Shown here in pieces: positions 10,473 through 20,398 of a stretch of 64,000 nt of DNA. The stretch lies in the NCBI RefSeq assembly GCF_036924595.1, contig NZ_JAZHRV010000001.1, positions 1,736,001 through 1,800,000 of the forward strand, written 5' to 3'. Source of the DNA: Bradyrhizobium algeriense. Lineage in GTDB: Bacteria; Pseudomonadota; Alphaproteobacteria; Rhizobiales; Xanthobacteraceae. The translations under genes were made by a program, and so were the position numbers. Positions within the stretch are counted from its first letter, which is position 1; each line of letters starts with the position of its first letter. The notes under the pieces are model-generated. The model did no database searches. It saw nothing but the letters and a program-made list of their open reading frames with translations, and was not told the DNA's origin.

Positions 10473-12460
10473 TTCAATCCGCCGGTTCTACCTGGTGGTC
10501 GCGGCGCGCCCGGCGCAACCGGTATCGGCGGCGCCGGCTGCGACGTGACTTCAGGCACCCCCGCATCGAGCTGCAGTACGGCGGCAGCGGCCGGCACGGC
10601 GGCATCGGCCATCGCGGCGTGGCCCTCGGCGCTCGGATGCACCGCGCCGCCATAGACTGCCGACAGCACGCCCCAGGTCGCGTCGTGGATATCGGAGGGC
10701 TGCTGCGACGTCGGCAGGCCTTGCGGGTAGGTCATCGCTGCGAAGTAGCTGTCATTGGCATCGCGGATCCAGCGCGCGCGCGGCAGATAGGCGCGGTACT
10801 CGCCGGCGCTGCGGCCGCACAGCATCGGCTGGCTGGCGGCCGAGACGATATCGGGATCGAAGCTGTCGCCGGTCGCCGAGAAGCACTGGCGGTCGAATTC
10901 GGGATCGCTTTCGGCGCGTGCGCAGAAGCCGTGGTTGGCAAAGCTGGTCTGATGGTTGTCGACGAAGGTCATGCGGTCGGTGCGCGGATTGCGGCACAGG
11001 ATGCCGCCCTCGCACAGCGCCAGCCCTCTCAACTGCGGCAGGAATTCGCTTTCGACGAAGTTCGATACGGCGGCCAGCCGCTGCGGCTGGGCGTTGAAGG
11101 AGGGATGAATGTCGAAGCCGGCGCGTCCGCCGGGGCATGGCGCGCCGCCATTCGACAGCGTCGGATTGGCGTAGGAGGTATAGACCACCCGCGACAGGTC
11201 GCCGCCGACCAGCGGCTTCAGCGCTTCGCGCAGTTTTGCGAAGCCCTGCGGCAGGTCGCGCGTCATCGCACTGCGTGCGTCGTCCACCGAGGCCATCACG
11301 CCGCTGCGCCGAAACAGCACGCGTTCGGTCGCCGTATCCACGATCACGTCGGCGACGAGGCCGGAGAAATAGATGTCGTTGGCTCCGACCGACAGCAGCA
11401 CCAGGTCGAGGTTGCGATCCGGTTGCCGGCGTTTCGCGGCGGTGAGGGCATCGCGCAGTTCGGCCAGTTGCCCGTTGACGGTGCCCTGGCACGCACCGCC
11501 CGATTTCGACGGCAGGCAGTCGCGGGCGCGTTGCGAACCGAACAGCCCGTCGGAAATGGTGGCGCCGGTGCAGGCCAGCGGCAAATAGGTCACCGCGATG
11601 TGCGGATATCGCACGGCGAGCGCCAGTGCGGTCCGGGTCTGATAGCTGTAGAGCGAACGGTGGCAGGCGGGATTGAACCAGAGCGCGCTCTGGCGCTGCC
11701 AGACCGGCAGCGTGTCGGGCGCCTCGCAGGCGCGTCCGCCTTTATAGCCCGCGCGGCTCGGCCGGTAATATTGCGCGGCTGCCGTTCCGAGATAGGAGCG
11801 GAAGCAAAAGCCTTCATCGGCCAGCGCAACCGGCCGGTCCGGATTGCCCTCGCCGGAGGCGACGCTGTCGCCGAGGCCGGCGATGAAGATGTCGCGCACC
11901 GCGATCTCGGTGAACACGCGCTGACTGCCATCCGAGCTGGACACGTCGGCGGTCACCACCGTGGTGCGGCCGTAGCGGACCCGGAGGTTGACCGGTTCGG
12001 CGCAGTCGAAGGTGGAGGTTTGCGGGCCGTCGCCATCGTCCACCGTCCAGGCGCAGGTGGCGCCGACCGGCACCGGGCCGGTCAGCCGGATCACGACCGG
12101 ATGATCGATCGGGGTCAGATAGCTTTCCTTGACGTTGTCGCGCGTGCAGGGCTCATTGACGCGGCCGGCGAGATCGATGCAGAGCCTGTTCACCGTGTTG
12201 CGCGCCCAGCCGCGGCCGTCGCTCTGGATCTCCAGCACCTGCTCCGAAGCCAGCACGCTGCGGCCGCGGCCGCTTTCGGCGTGCAGCAGGAAATCCCGCT
12301 CCTCGCGGAACAGGCGGAAGCGGTTGCGCACCTCCCAGGAAATCTGCAGCGGCCCATAGCCGCCCGCGGTCTGGGCTTCCGCAGCCGACGTGAAGATGCC
12401 GGCCAGCGCGCCGGCAACCAGCGCGACCGACAGCATTGAACGTAGGAGGATTCCAGCCAT
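10469..12460 (-). CDS. Exported SGNH/GDSL-family hydrolase
   Basis: This 663-residue secreted protein has a signal peptide (residues 1-29, cleaving near AEA-Q). The SGNH block I motif [10 protein letters not shown] is at residues 197-206 with nucleophile Ser199, block III is SVGANDIY, and a C-terminal HPSAEGH motif carries the catalytic His. Regions before the catalytic domain (residues 30-190) and several Cys pairs form an N-terminal beta-rich part. It should be an esterase or lipase-like hydrolase outside the cytoplasm; the substrate is unknown. A Pro-rich tail follows the domain. I chose ATG 12460 because it gives a proper signal peptide; the longer frame to 12652 overlaps the next gene. 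Confidence 0.82.
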   Translation of the reverse strand: MAGILLRSMLSVALVAGALAGIFTSAAEAQTAGGYGPLQISWEVRNRFRLFREERDFLLHAESGRGRSVLASEQVLEIQSDGRGWARNTVNRLCIDLAGRVNEPCTRDNVKESYLTPIDHPVVIRLTGPVPVGATCAWTVDDGDGPQTSTFDCAEPVNLRVRYGRTTVVTADVSSSDGSQRVFTEIAVRDIFIAGLGDSVASGEGNPDRPVALADEGFCFRSYLGTAAAQYYRPSRAGYKGGRACEAPDTLPVWQRQSALWFNPACHRSLYSYQTRTALALAVRYPHIAVTYLPLACTGATISDGLFGSQRARDCLPSKSGGACQGTVNGQLAELRDALTAAKRRQPDRNLDLVLLSVGANDIYFSGLVADVIVDTATERVLFRRSGVMASVDDARSAMTRDLPQGFAKLREALKPLVGGDLSRVVYTSYANPTLSNGGAPCPGGRAGFDIHPSFNAQPQRLAAVSNFVESEFLPQLRGLALCEGGILCRNPRTDRMTFVDNHQTSFANHGFCARAESDPEFDRQCFSATGDSFDPDIVSAASQPMLCGRSAGEYRAYLPRARWIRDANDSYFAAMTYPQGLPTSQQPSDIHDATWGVLSAVYGGAVHPSAEGHAAMADAAVPAAAAVLQLDAGVPEVTSQPAPPIPVAPGAPRPPGRTGGLN

Positions 12461-12557
12461 GGCGTCGTTTGACGTTAGCGGTAAGGCAGAAATAAGAGAA
12501 TGAGGCGGCTCTGCGTCAAAAGACCAGACGGCGCAGATAACGACGCCGTTACCGGCC

Positions 12558-13613
12558 TCAGGATTGCCGGCCCTTGATCGGTGGTCGCACCCGGGCCCTG
12601 GCCGTGCAGGCTTCGCCGAGCCGGCGCCGTTCAAGCCAGGGTTGCAGCACACTGAGCCAGAGTTCGCGTGCCCCCATGATCCAGATCGAGATGCCGAAGG
12701 GAATCAGGAAATACAGGATCCGGAACACCACCAGCGTCGCCAGCAGCTGTTCCTTGCCGAACTGCGGCAGCGCCACCAGCATCGCGGCGTCGAACACGCC
12801 GATGCTGCCGGGGGCATGACTGGCAAAGCCGAGCAGCGTTGCCAGGATGAACACCACCGCCAGTGAAACGAAGTCGATATGCGGCTCGGTTGGCATCAAC
12901 AGATACATCGCCAGCGCGCAGAACCCGAGATCGACGACGCCGATCACGACTTGCAGCAGCGTCAGCCGGGCAGACGGCAACACGACCTTCCAGCCGTTCT
13001 GCCCGAGCTCGCGGCGACCCTCGCCCATCAGTATCCAGACGAAATAGGCGGCGATGCCGGCCAAGCAGCCGAGCGCGATCAGCCGATTCATCGCCGGCGG
13101 CAGCAGGTCCATCGCCGTTGCCGCCTCGGGATGCCAGGCCATGCCGCAGCCGAGCACAAACAGATTGCCCAGCCAGAAGGTCAGGCCGGAGAGAAAGCAG
13201 ATTTTTGCGACATCGATCGCGGTCAGACCGTAGTCAGAATAGATCCGGAACCGGATCGCGCCGCCGGTAAAGACGGTGGCGCCGATGTTGTGGCCGATGG
13301 TGTAGCTGGTGAAGCTCGACATCGCGGCGATGCGATAGGGCACGTGCGTCTTGCCAATGGTTCGCAACGCGAAGAAATCGTAGAAGGTCAGCGTGCAAAA
13401 CGCGCCGACCACGCACAGCGCGGCCAACGCGATCCGATGCGGGGCGATGTCGGTGAGCGCAGTCAGGATAACGCCGGTGTCGACCCCCTTGAGGGTTTGA
13501 ACCAGGTGGGTAATCGCAAGACCGATGATGAGTAGACTCGCAGCGATTCCCAGCCGTTTCCAGCCGATCTTCTTCTTGAAGCCACGCCCGAGCGCGGTCA
13601 GCAGCCGATGCAT
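12558..13613 (-). CDS. YbhN/UPF0104 family integral membrane protein
   Basis: This 351-residue protein has about eight hydrophobic segments and matches the lysylphosphatidylglycerol synthase transmembrane-domain family (UPF0104, YbhN). A conserved GHNIGATVFTGGAIRFRIYS stretch near residues 107-126 and a GFASHAPGSIGVFDA stretch near 260 are characteristic. Members without the C-terminal synthase domain are proposed flippases or lipid-handling proteins; the exact role is unclear. The gene lies upstream of the SGNH hydrolase on the same strand, with about 100 bp between stop and start, so the two may be co-transcribed. Confidence 0.85.
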   Translation of the reverse strand: MHRLLTALGRGFKKKIGWKRLGIAASLLIIGLAITHLVQTLKGVDTGVILTALTDIAPHRIALAALCVVGAFCTLTFYDFFALRTIGKTHVPYRIAAMSSFTSYTIGHNIGATVFTGGAIRFRIYSDYGLTAIDVAKICFLSGLTFWLGNLFVLGCGMAWHPEAATAMDLLPPAMNRLIALGCLAGIAAYFVWILMGEGRRELGQNGWKVVLPSARLTLLQVVIGVVDLGFCALAMYLLMPTEPHIDFVSLAVVFILATLLGFASHAPGSIGVFDAAMLVALPQFGKEQLLATLVVFRILYFLIPFGISIWIMGARELWLSVLQPWLERRRLGEACTARARVRPPIKGRQS

Positions 13614-13996
13614 TCATCCTCCCGGCGGGGCGGCAACGTAAATATCAAGGTCTGTCACGACAGGTGACAGTCGACGGTTAGAGGGACCGTTCGCGCAACC
13701 CATAAGCCAAAACCGGGCCGTTGTGCAGCCCTTGACAAGCATGCCTTTTGGCTTCGTTCGCCGTCCTTGTCATACGCCCTACATATGTCGCCGCGTTAAC
13801 GATTTTGAGTCGCATCGAGGTCCGTTCCGCGTGCTCTTTTTGCCGTTCCGTCCGTTCCATCACGGCGTTTTCGAGGCCTTCAGGAACATCCTTTTCGCGA
13901 GCCGGTTAGCTCCCCGTCAGCATCGAACACGAATAGCGCGCGTCCGGCCGGGAAAAGGCCTGCGCCTGCATGTTCCCCAAACGAAGGATGACCACA
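13614..13996. other. Intergenic region without a gene
   Basis: About 380 bp separate the membrane protein and the DUF892 gene. Small frames here (such as 13678-13863 on the minus strand) have no ribosome site and no recognisable protein. The stretch probably holds the divergent promoters, but I cannot place them with confidence. Confidence 0.4.
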
Positions 13997-14503
13997 ATGG
14001 GACTCTTCACCAGAGACATCCAGACCATGAACGACCTGTTCATCCATCAATTGCAGGATATCTATTATGCCGAAAAGCAGCTCGTGAGAGCATTGCCAAA
14101 AATGGCCGAAAAGGCCACCGACAAGCTGCTCAAACAGGGCTTTTTGACCCATCTCGATGAAACCAGGACGCATGTAGAACGCCTCGAGGAGATATTCCGC
14201 ATGCACGGCGCCGAGGTGAAGGCGGTCGATTGCCCGGCGATCGACGGCATCATCGAGGAAGCCGACGACGTCGCGGGTGAGGTCGCTGACAAGGCCGTGC
14301 TCGACGCAGCCCTGATCAACGCCGCGCAGGCCGCCGAGCATTATGAGATCACCCGCTACGGCAGCCTGATCGCGTGGGCGCGGCAGCTTGGACGCAATGA
14401 CTGCGCCAGCATCCTGCAGAAGACGCTCGACGAGGAAAAGACGGCCGACAAGAAGCTGACCACATTGGCGGAAGGCAGGGTCAACCTGCGGGCCGCAAGC
14501 TGA
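13997..14503 (+). CDS. DUF892 (YciE/YciF-like) ferritin-fold stress protein
   Basis: This 168-residue helical protein belongs to the DUF892 family, whose crystal structures show a ferritin-like four-helix bundle with a di-metal site. The typical opening DLFIHQLQDIYYAEKQL is visible around residues 12-28, and later EHYEITRYGSL and DEEKTADKKL carry likely Glu/His ligands. Family members are induced by osmotic, oxidative or general stress. I chose ATG 13997 because a GAAGG ribosome site lies 9 bases upstream; ATG 13988 would sit on top of it. It has no close neighbour on its strand. Confidence 0.85.
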   Translation: MGLFTRDIQTMNDLFIHQLQDIYYAEKQLVRALPKMAEKATDKLLKQGFLTHLDETRTHVERLEEIFRMHGAEVKAVDCPAIDGIIEEADDVAGEVADKAVLDAALINAAQAAEHYEITRYGSLIAWARQLGRNDCASILQKTLDEEKTADKKLTTLAEGRVNLRAAS

Positions 14504-14840
14504 TTTCGTCGCGCAGTTGAGGCAAAACGCCGCGCCGGGAGCAATTCTCGGGCGGCGATTTCGCGAGCGGAGACCGGCATCGCAGCCATACTTCGATCAT
14601 TAGCGAAACGTTTGGTTGAAACGGACGCATTTGTAGACCGGATTCGTGAAATGAATTCGCCGTCACTAAAGGTGCTCCGGAGCCGTCCAGGTATGGTTGG
14701 CTACCTGAACTTAACCATCGGCGGCGGGTACTTCCGGTGAATTTTCAAAACGTTGTTCACCATCCGCGCAACTGAGCTGCGGTGGGTTACCTCAAATATA
14801 CGAATGGAACCGCAATTACAGGCCACTGGGGAGTCTGTAA
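14504..14840. other. Intergenic region upstream of the c-di-GMP gene
   Basis: This 337-bp gap contains a TTAACCAT sequence near 14712, which resembles a CtrA half-site, but no full box. I see no RNA gene or coding sequence in it. Confidence 0.35.
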
Positions 14841-17243
14841 ATGTACCGCGTTCTAACTTGTCTCACTACCGAGCATGACTGGCGTCTGGTCGTATTGGCA
14901 GGCACCATTTGCTGGCTCGCCAGCGCCGTCGCCATCAGCCTGTTTCATCGGGCCAGGGCGTCAAGCGGCCGAACGCGCGCGGTTTGGATCGGCCTCGATG
15001 CGGCTGTCGGCGGCTGCGGAATCTGGGCCACCCATTTCGTCGCGATGCTGGCGTACGATCCAGGTGCGAACGCCGGATACAGCATATCCATCACCTCGTT
15101 GTCGCTGGTCTTCGCGATAACCATCGTCGCCATCGGCCTCTGCATTGCATTGTCCAGTGCGCGCCAATCGGTAATTGCGCTTGGTGGCGCCGTCATTGGC
15201 GGCGGTGTCGCAGCGATGCACTATACCGGCATGGCGGCGCTCGAGCTTCCGGCGTTCATCGTATGGTCGCCCGGCATCGTTGCGGCCTCGATTGTGTTTG
15301 GCAGCCTGTTTGCGGCCATGGCGCTTCTCGTCGCCGTGCGTCGCGACAATCCCGTTCACACCGTGGCCGCCACCGGGCTGCTGACGGTTGCGATCGTTTC
15401 GCATCATTTCACGGCGATGGGCGCCGTCACGCTTGTTCCCGACCCGACGCTCGGTAGCGATGGGCTGTCGATTTCTCCGACCGCGCTTTCGTTCCTGACG
15501 GCGGTCGCGGCTTTCGCCCTCCTCGGTCTGTCGCTGCTGGCGTCCATGATCGACCGCCGCGCGAAGAGCGAACTTCATCAGCAGAAAGTCCTGCTCGACA
15601 CCGCGCTCGACAACATGTCGCAGGGACTTTCCATGTTCGATGCGGATGGCCGCATCCTCCTGTACAATGATCGCTATGCCGAAATGATGGGACGGACCGG
15701 TATAGACCTTCAGGGTCGTTTGCTGCTCGATGTGCTTCGGCAGCAGAAGGCGCTCGGCCGCTGGGATGGCGATCCAGATCAGTTCGTCGCCAGCGTGATC
15801 GCCGAGGCCAGGGCCGGCAACAGCGTGACCAGGACGGTGAGCCGCAACGGACGTTCGATCCGCGTCGTCGATCAGCCGATGAAGGGCGGCGGATGGGTCG
15901 CCACCTTCGAGGACATCACCGAATGGCAGGCGGTCCAGGAACAGATCTCGCATATGGCGCGGCATGACGCGCTGACCAATCTGCCGAACCGCACGCTGTT
16001 CCGCGAACAACTCGAAAAGGCCTTGCGGCTCGTCAGGCGCAGCGATCAGCTTGCGGTGCTGTGTCTCGATCTCGATCACTTCAAGGACATCAACGATTCG
16101 CTCGGCCATCCGGTCGGCGACGCGCTGCTGAGAGAGGTCGCACGGCGTCTCGGCGAATGCGTGACGGAGCACGACACGGTGGCGCGGCTCGGCGGCGACG
16201 AATTCGCGATCGTGCAGTTCTGCAGCGATTGCGAGCCGTCCGCCGTCGCCATGCTCGCCAGCCACGTGGTCGAGAAGGTTTCCGCGCCCTACGAGATCGC
16301 CGGTCACCAGCTCGTCATCGGCGTCAGCATCGGCATTTCGCTGGCGCCGGAGGACGGCAAGAATCCCGACGAGCTCCTCAAGAAGGCCGATCTTGCGCTC
16401 TACCGCGCCAAGGAGGACGGCCGCGGCACTTACCGCTTCTTCGAGACCGGAATGGACGCGCGCGCACAGGCGCGGCGGCTGCTGGAACTCGACTTGCGCG
16501 CCGCGCTGCAGCGCGGAGAGTTCGAGGTCTATTACCAGCCGATCCGCGACGTTGCCAAAGACGTGGTGGTCGCCTTCGAAGCCCTGGTGCGATGGAATCA
16601 TTCGCTGCGCGGCATGATCTCTCCGGTCAATTTCATTCCGCTGGCGGAGGAAACCGGCCTGATCGTGCCGCTCGGCGATTGGGTGTTGCGCCAGGCTTGC
16701 ATGGACGCGGCCGGCTGGTCGCAGGATGTCGGCGTCGCCGTCAATCTCTCGCCGGTGCAATTCAAGAATCTCAACCTGGTAGCGTCGGTGAAGGATGCAT
16801 TGAGTGCTTCTGGGCTTCCGGCGCATCGGCTCGAACTGGAAATCACCGAATCGGTGCTGCTGCAGAACACCGAGGCAACGCTTTCGGTTCTGCATGAGCT
16901 TCGCGGCTTCGGCGTCAAGATTTCGCTGGACGATTTCGGAACCGGATATTCGTCGCTAAGCTACTTGCGCAGCTTTCCGTTCGACAAGATCAAGATCGAC
17001 CGCTCGTTTGTCAGCGAACTGGCAACGCGCGAAGATTCCATGGCGATCGTCCGTGCGGTGACCGGCCTCGGCAAGAGCCTCGGCATCGTCACCACGGCCG
17101 AAGGCGTCGAGACCGATGCGCAATTCGATCTCCTTCGCCAGGAGGGGTGCACGCAGGCGCAAGGCTATCTGTTCAGCCGCCCGCGTCCCGCCGCTGACGT
17201 GGAGAACATGCTGATACAGCCGCGGCAGCGCCTGATAGCCTAG
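14841..17243 (+). CDS. MHYT-PAS-GGDEF-EAL cyclic-di-GMP protein
   Basis: This 800-residue protein has seven N-terminal membrane segments of the MHYT type, with His motifs in ATHFVAM, AMHYTGM and SHHFTAM. MHYT domains are proposed to bind copper and sense O2, CO or NO. A PAS domain follows (about 250-370, QGLSMFDADGRIL), then a GGDEF domain with an intact GGDEF signature at residues 451-455 and an EAL domain with EAL at 580-582, plus DDFGTGYSS and KIDRSFV motifs. Both the diguanylate cyclase and phosphodiesterase signatures look intact. The net direction of its c-di-GMP activity cannot be told. It probably links gas or redox sensing to motility or surface growth. Its stop overlaps that of the convergent gene at 17240. 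Confidence 0.95.
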   Translation: MYRVLTCLTTEHDWRLVVLAGTICWLASAVAISLFHRARASSGRTRAVWIGLDAAVGGCGIWATHFVAMLAYDPGANAGYSISITSLSLVFAITIVAIGLCIALSSARQSVIALGGAVIGGGVAAMHYTGMAALELPAFIVWSPGIVAASIVFGSLFAAMALLVAVRRDNPVHTVAATGLLTVAIVSHHFTAMGAVTLVPDPTLGSDGLSISPTALSFLTAVAAFALLGLSLLASMIDRRAKSELHQQKVLLDTALDNMSQGLSMFDADGRILLYNDRYAEMMGRTGIDLQGRLLLDVLRQQKALGRWDGDPDQFVASVIAEARAGNSVTRTVSRNGRSIRVVDQPMKGGGWVATFEDITEWQAVQEQISHMARHDALTNLPNRTLFREQLEKALRLVRRSDQLAVLCLDLDHFKDINDSLGHPVGDALLREVARRLGECVTEHDTVARLGGDEFAIVQFCSDCEPSAVAMLASHVVEKVSAPYEIAGHQLVIGVSIGISLAPEDGKNPDELLKKADLALYRAKEDGRGTYRFFETGMDARAQARRLLELDLRAALQRGEFEVYYQPIRDVAKDVVVAFEALVRWNHSLRGMISPVNFIPLAEETGLIVPLGDWVLRQACMDAAGWSQDVGVAVNLSPVQFKNLNLVASVKDALSASGLPAHRLELEITESVLLQNTEATLSVLHELRGFGVKISLDDFGTGYSSLSYLRSFPFDKIKIDRSFVSELATREDSMAIVRAVTGLGKSLGIVTTAEGVETDAQFDLLRQEGCTQAQGYLFSRPRPAADVENMLIQPRQRLIA

Positions 17244-17674
17244 GCCTTGCACAGCGCGAAATGCGCGCCGCAGAACGCCATTGCCGCACCGAGGCATAAG
17301 GCCGCAAGGCCCGCCAGCACGCCTGATATGGTCGGGACGGGGCTCGGCGCCGAGGCGGCCTGTCCCGCGCCGGCGAGGATCAACACGCCAACCACGATCA
17401 GGAACTGGCGCATCCGCTGTGGAATTTGGCCCGAGGCCGCGCTGTGCATCAGGTTGGCGGTGAAATAGCCGCCGGAAAAGCCGACGGTCGCGATCAGCCA
17501 CCAGGCAATCGCCGCACCCGCGGGCATGAATTCGCTGGTATCGGACCGCCACAAGCCGCCGAGATCGAGCCCGTAACGTGCGCCCAGCATGTGGACGGCC
17601 AGCGCCAGCAGCACTCCGGAAACAATCGCGCCGGCCAGGATCAGGCGGCGCGGAAAATAAGTCGTCTCGGCCAT
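17240..17674 (-). CDS. Small membrane protein of unknown function
   Basis: This 144-residue protein is almost entirely hydrophobic with four likely membrane segments (about residues 10-30, 52-75, 88-108 and 112-138). I do not recognise the family. ATG 17674 gives a short charged N-terminus before the first membrane segment, better than the longer frame to 17794. The gene is convergent with the MHYT protein (four-base stop overlap) and divergent from 17745. Confidence 0.65.
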   Translation of the reverse strand: MAETTYFPRRLILAGAIVSGVLLALAVHMLGARYGLDLGGLWRSDTSEFMPAGAAIAWWLIATVGFSGGYFTANLMHSAASGQIPQRMRQFLIVVGVLILAGAGQAASAPSPVPTISGVLAGLAALCLGAAMAFCGAHFALCKA

Positions 17675-17744
17675 GGCCCGCTTGTAAGGTAAAGCCGGCT
17701 CGCCGCGCAAGCAGGCGGCTTCAAACGACACGGGATATTTTGGA

Positions 17745-18350
17745 TTGCCGACATCATTGCCGAACCAGGCCGGGGAAGGCGAGGGCGCGCGCACGATCAG
17801 CTACCTCTACAAGGCGTCGCTGATCTCGTCGGCGTATCAATTCGAACTGACGGATGCCGGATTGTCGTGGCGGATCGGCCGCCGGTCCGGTGTGTGGCCC
17901 TATGCAGATATTGCTTCGATCCGCCTGTCGTACCGGCCGATGTCGATGCAATCCCGCCGCTTCCGCGCCGATATCGCAAGGGCCGGGGAGGGGCGGATCG
18001 CCATCCTTTCGACGACCTGGCAGACCGTCTCGTTGATGACGCCGCAGGACCAGCGCTACCGCGTCTTCATCACCGAGCTGCATCGAAGGATGAAGGCGAC
18101 AGGCAGCCAGGCTTCCCTGACCGGCGGCATCGGGACGGTGACCTATGCCACGGCGGTTGTGATGCTGGCGCTGCTGGCCATCGCCATGGTCGGGCTTCTC
18201 GTCCGGGCGCTTGCGACTTCCGAATTCACCGGCGCGTTGTTTCTTGTCGGCATGGCGATTTGGTTTGCCTGGACCATCGGCGGCTTCATCAAGCGCAACC
18301 GGCCGCGCAGATATTCGTTCGACGCGCTTCCTGAGACACTGCTGCCGTAA
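17745..18350 (+). CDS. Hypothetical protein with PH-like domain and two membrane helices
   Basis: This 201-residue protein has a soluble N-terminal half (residues 20-110) with beta-strand character (FELTDAGLSWRIG, YADIASIRLSYRP) that resembles bacterial PH-like domains. It is followed by two membrane segments (about 128-150 and 158-178) and a basic tail. I do not recognise a named family. It is divergent from the membrane protein at 17240-17674 with a 70-bp gap. Confidence 0.65.
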   Translation: MPTSLPNQAGEGEGARTISYLYKASLISSAYQFELTDAGLSWRIGRRSGVWPYADIASIRLSYRPMSMQSRRFRADIARAGEGRIAILSTTWQTVSLMTPQDQRYRVFITELHRRMKATGSQASLTGGIGTVTYATAVVMLALLAIAMVGLLVRALATSEFTGALFLVGMAIWFAWTIGGFIKRNRPRRYSFDALPETLLP

Positions 18351-18438
18351 CAGGCTTCGCAATCAAGCGACACGAAATGTGATTTCGCGAAGCACCGCAG
18401 GGCACGGCACTCTGTGCGGCGTTCCTGACACGAAGCGA

Positions 18439-19053
18439 GTGGCCGTGACAATCCCGACGACGCGATCGCCGACGGAAGCCGAGATTGCCGCGATCAATGC
18501 ACAGCATCTGATCGAGACGCCGCTGCGGCCGGCCGACCTGTTGTTCGTGTTCGGCACGCGCAGGGATGTCGAGGAGCGCGTCGATGAAGCCTGCCGGCTG
18601 TGGCGCGAAGGGTTTTTTCGCTGGGCGATCGTGAGCGGCGGCGTGACGCCGGGATCCGATCTGTCGGAATGCGAGATCATTGCCGGTGCAATGGTCGCGC
18701 GCGGTGTTCCCGCGGACCTCATCCTGAGAGAAGATTGCGCGATGAACACCGGCGAGAACGTGATCTTCTCGCTGCCGATCATCGACCGCGCGCTCGGGCT
18801 CGCCAGCATCCGCAGCGTGATCTGTCTCGGCAACACTTGGACGGCGCGCCGCTATCCGATGACGCTGCACCGGCACTGGCCGGAAGTGGAGAAGATGCTG
18901 GTCATGGTCGACAGTTTCAAAACGCCGCGGGCGCTGTGGCACACCGACGCCGAATTCTCGCGCCGCATGCTCCATGAGTGGGACAAGATCGAGCCGTACA
19001 AGGCGAGGGGCTTTATCGCGGAGTGGCCGGTGCGCGAAAGGCGCGATCGGTAA
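18439..19053 (+). CDS. YdcF-like DUF218 protein
   Basis: This protein of about 204 residues fits the DUF218/YdcF family. It has a beta strand LLFVFGTR, then a glycine turn in IVSGGVTPG with SECEI, then an acidic EDCAMNTGENVIFS stretch and CLGNTWTARRY. The E-D-x-A-x-x-T-x-E-N pattern is the family signature. E. coli YdcF binds S-adenosylmethionine, but family functions vary. No ATG precedes the domain closely; GTG 18439 or GTG 18445 are the best starts, so the N-terminus is uncertain. Confidence 0.75.
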   Translation: MAVTIPTTRSPTEAEIAAINAQHLIETPLRPADLLFVFGTRRDVEERVDEACRLWREGFFRWAIVSGGVTPGSDLSECEIIAGAMVARGVPADLILREDCAMNTGENVIFSLPIIDRALGLASIRSVICLGNTWTARRYPMTLHRHWPEVEKMLVMVDSFKTPRALWHTDAEFSRRMLHEWDKIEPYKARGFIAEWPVRERRDR

Positions 19054-19055
19054 CT

Positions 19056-20396
19056 CTACTCGGTCGTATCGACGTCCTCTTTCGCCGTCAGCATTCCCGA
19101 AAGCGTGCGCAGCGCCAGATCGAGCTGTTCGGTAGAGGGCGCGCCGAGCGCCAGGCGGACGGCGTTGGGGGCGTGGCCGGGGCTCACGGCGAAGGTGGTC
19201 GAAGGGGTCAGCGCGATGTCGCGCCGGGCCGCGGCCGCGACGAATGTCTGCGAGCGCCAATGCTGGGGCAATGTCAGCCAGAGATGGTAGGATTTGATGT
19301 TCGCCTGAACCTCGAAGCCGGCGAGGTATTTGGCGGCCATCTGCTGGCGCCGCGCCGCATCGATCCGTTTCAGGCGTGACAGTTCGGCCACCGTGCCATC
19401 CGCCATCAGCCGTTGTCCGGCTGCAAATGCAAATCCGGAAGCCGTCCATCCGCCCGAGCGAACCGCGGCCATGATGCGTTCGCGCAGGCGCGGCGGCGAA
19501 ACGATGAAGCCGAGCGCAAGGCCGGGCGCCACCTTCTTCGACAGGCTGTCGAGGGTGATGCAGCTATCCGGCGCGAGCGCGGCCATCGGCGTTTCTTCAT
19601 CGAGGAAGCCATAGACCGTGTCCTCGATGATTGTGAGGCCGAGCTTCTCGACGACGCGCAGCAGATCGGCCCGGCGCGCCGGCGGCATGGTCATGCCGAG
19701 CGGATTTTGTATAGTCGGCTGAACGTACAGCGCGGACAAATGCGCTTCGCGGTGCGCCTTCGCCACCGCGTCCGGGCGAACGCCGTGCTCGTCCATCGCA
19801 AGCGGCACCAGCGTGACGCCGAGCCTGGCGGCGATGTCCTTGATGAAGGGATAGGTCAGCGCCTCGACGCCGCAGCGGCCGCCGTTCGGTACCATCGCTG
19901 CAAGGGCGGCGGCAATGCATTGCCTGCCGTTCGCGGTGAACACGAGTTGATCGGCGGCCGGGGTCCAGTCCTCGCGGGAGAGAAACTCGGCGGAAATGGT
20001 CCGTGCCGCCTGTGTGCCCGTCGTGGTCGAGTGCCGCAGCGCGAGATCGAGCACTTCGGGGCGCTCCAGCCCGGCAAGGCTTCTTGCGATCATCACCGAT
20101 TGCGTCGGCAGGATCGGATAGTTCACTTCGAGATCGATGCGCGCGCCGCGCGGCTCAGTCGGCACGGCGATACCGCGGCGCGTCTCGCCCGAAACGAAGG
20201 TGCCGCGTCCGACTTCGCCGACCACGAGGCCGCGGCGCAACAGCTCGGTGTAGACGCGGCTCGCGGTGGAGACGGCGATCTTGCGCTCATAGGCAAAGCT
20301 GCGCTGCGGCGGCAGGCGGTCGCCCGGTTTGAGCCCGCCATTGGCGATCTCGGCGGCGACGGTATCGGCAAGCTTCAGGTACTCGAACTTTGACAT
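19056..20396 (-). CDS. MocR-type GntR/aminotransferase transcription regulator
   Basis: This 446-residue regulator has an N-terminal GntR winged helix (residues 1-75; LPPQRSFAYERKIAVSTASRVY) fused to a fold-type I aminotransferase domain. The PLP lysine is probably in the SLSKKVAPGLALGF segment. MocR proteins use PLP or related ligands to control vitamin B6, amino acid or GABA genes and bind direct repeats. Three direct repeats of TTGCACYGAG lie immediately upstream of its start, so autoregulation is likely. ATG 20396 was chosen because the winged helix starts directly after it. The target pathway cannot be read from the neighbours. Confidence 0.9.
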   Translation of the reverse strand: MSKFEYLKLADTVAAEIANGGLKPGDRLPPQRSFAYERKIAVSTASRVYTELLRRGLVVGEVGRGTFVSGETRRGIAVPTEPRGARIDLEVNYPILPTQSVMIARSLAGLERPEVLDLALRHSTTTGTQAARTISAEFLSREDWTPAADQLVFTANGRQCIAAALAAMVPNGGRCGVEALTYPFIKDIAARLGVTLVPLAMDEHGVRPDAVAKAHREAHLSALYVQPTIQNPLGMTMPPARRADLLRVVEKLGLTIIEDTVYGFLDEETPMAALAPDSCITLDSLSKKVAPGLALGFIVSPPRLRERIMAAVRSGGWTASGFAFAAGQRLMADGTVAELSRLKRIDAARRQQMAAKYLAGFEVQANIKSYHLWLTLPQHWRSQTFVAAAARRDIALTPSTTFAVSPGHAPNAVRLALGAPSTEQLDLALRTLSGMLTAKEDVDTTE

Positions 20397-20398
20397 TA

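Noticed and set aside
10619..12439. 606-residue plus-strand frame opposite the SGNH hydrolase
   Set aside because: Shadow frame; the minus-strand protein has a signal peptide and all SGNH motifs.
13678..13863. 61-residue minus-strand frame upstream of the DUF892 gene
   Set aside because: No ribosome site and no recognisable composition; it lies in a likely promoter region.
14961..16895. 644-residue minus-strand frame opposite the GGDEF-EAL gene
   Set aside because: The plus strand encodes an intact MHYT-PAS-GGDEF-EAL protein; the antisense translation is Arg/His-rich without domains.
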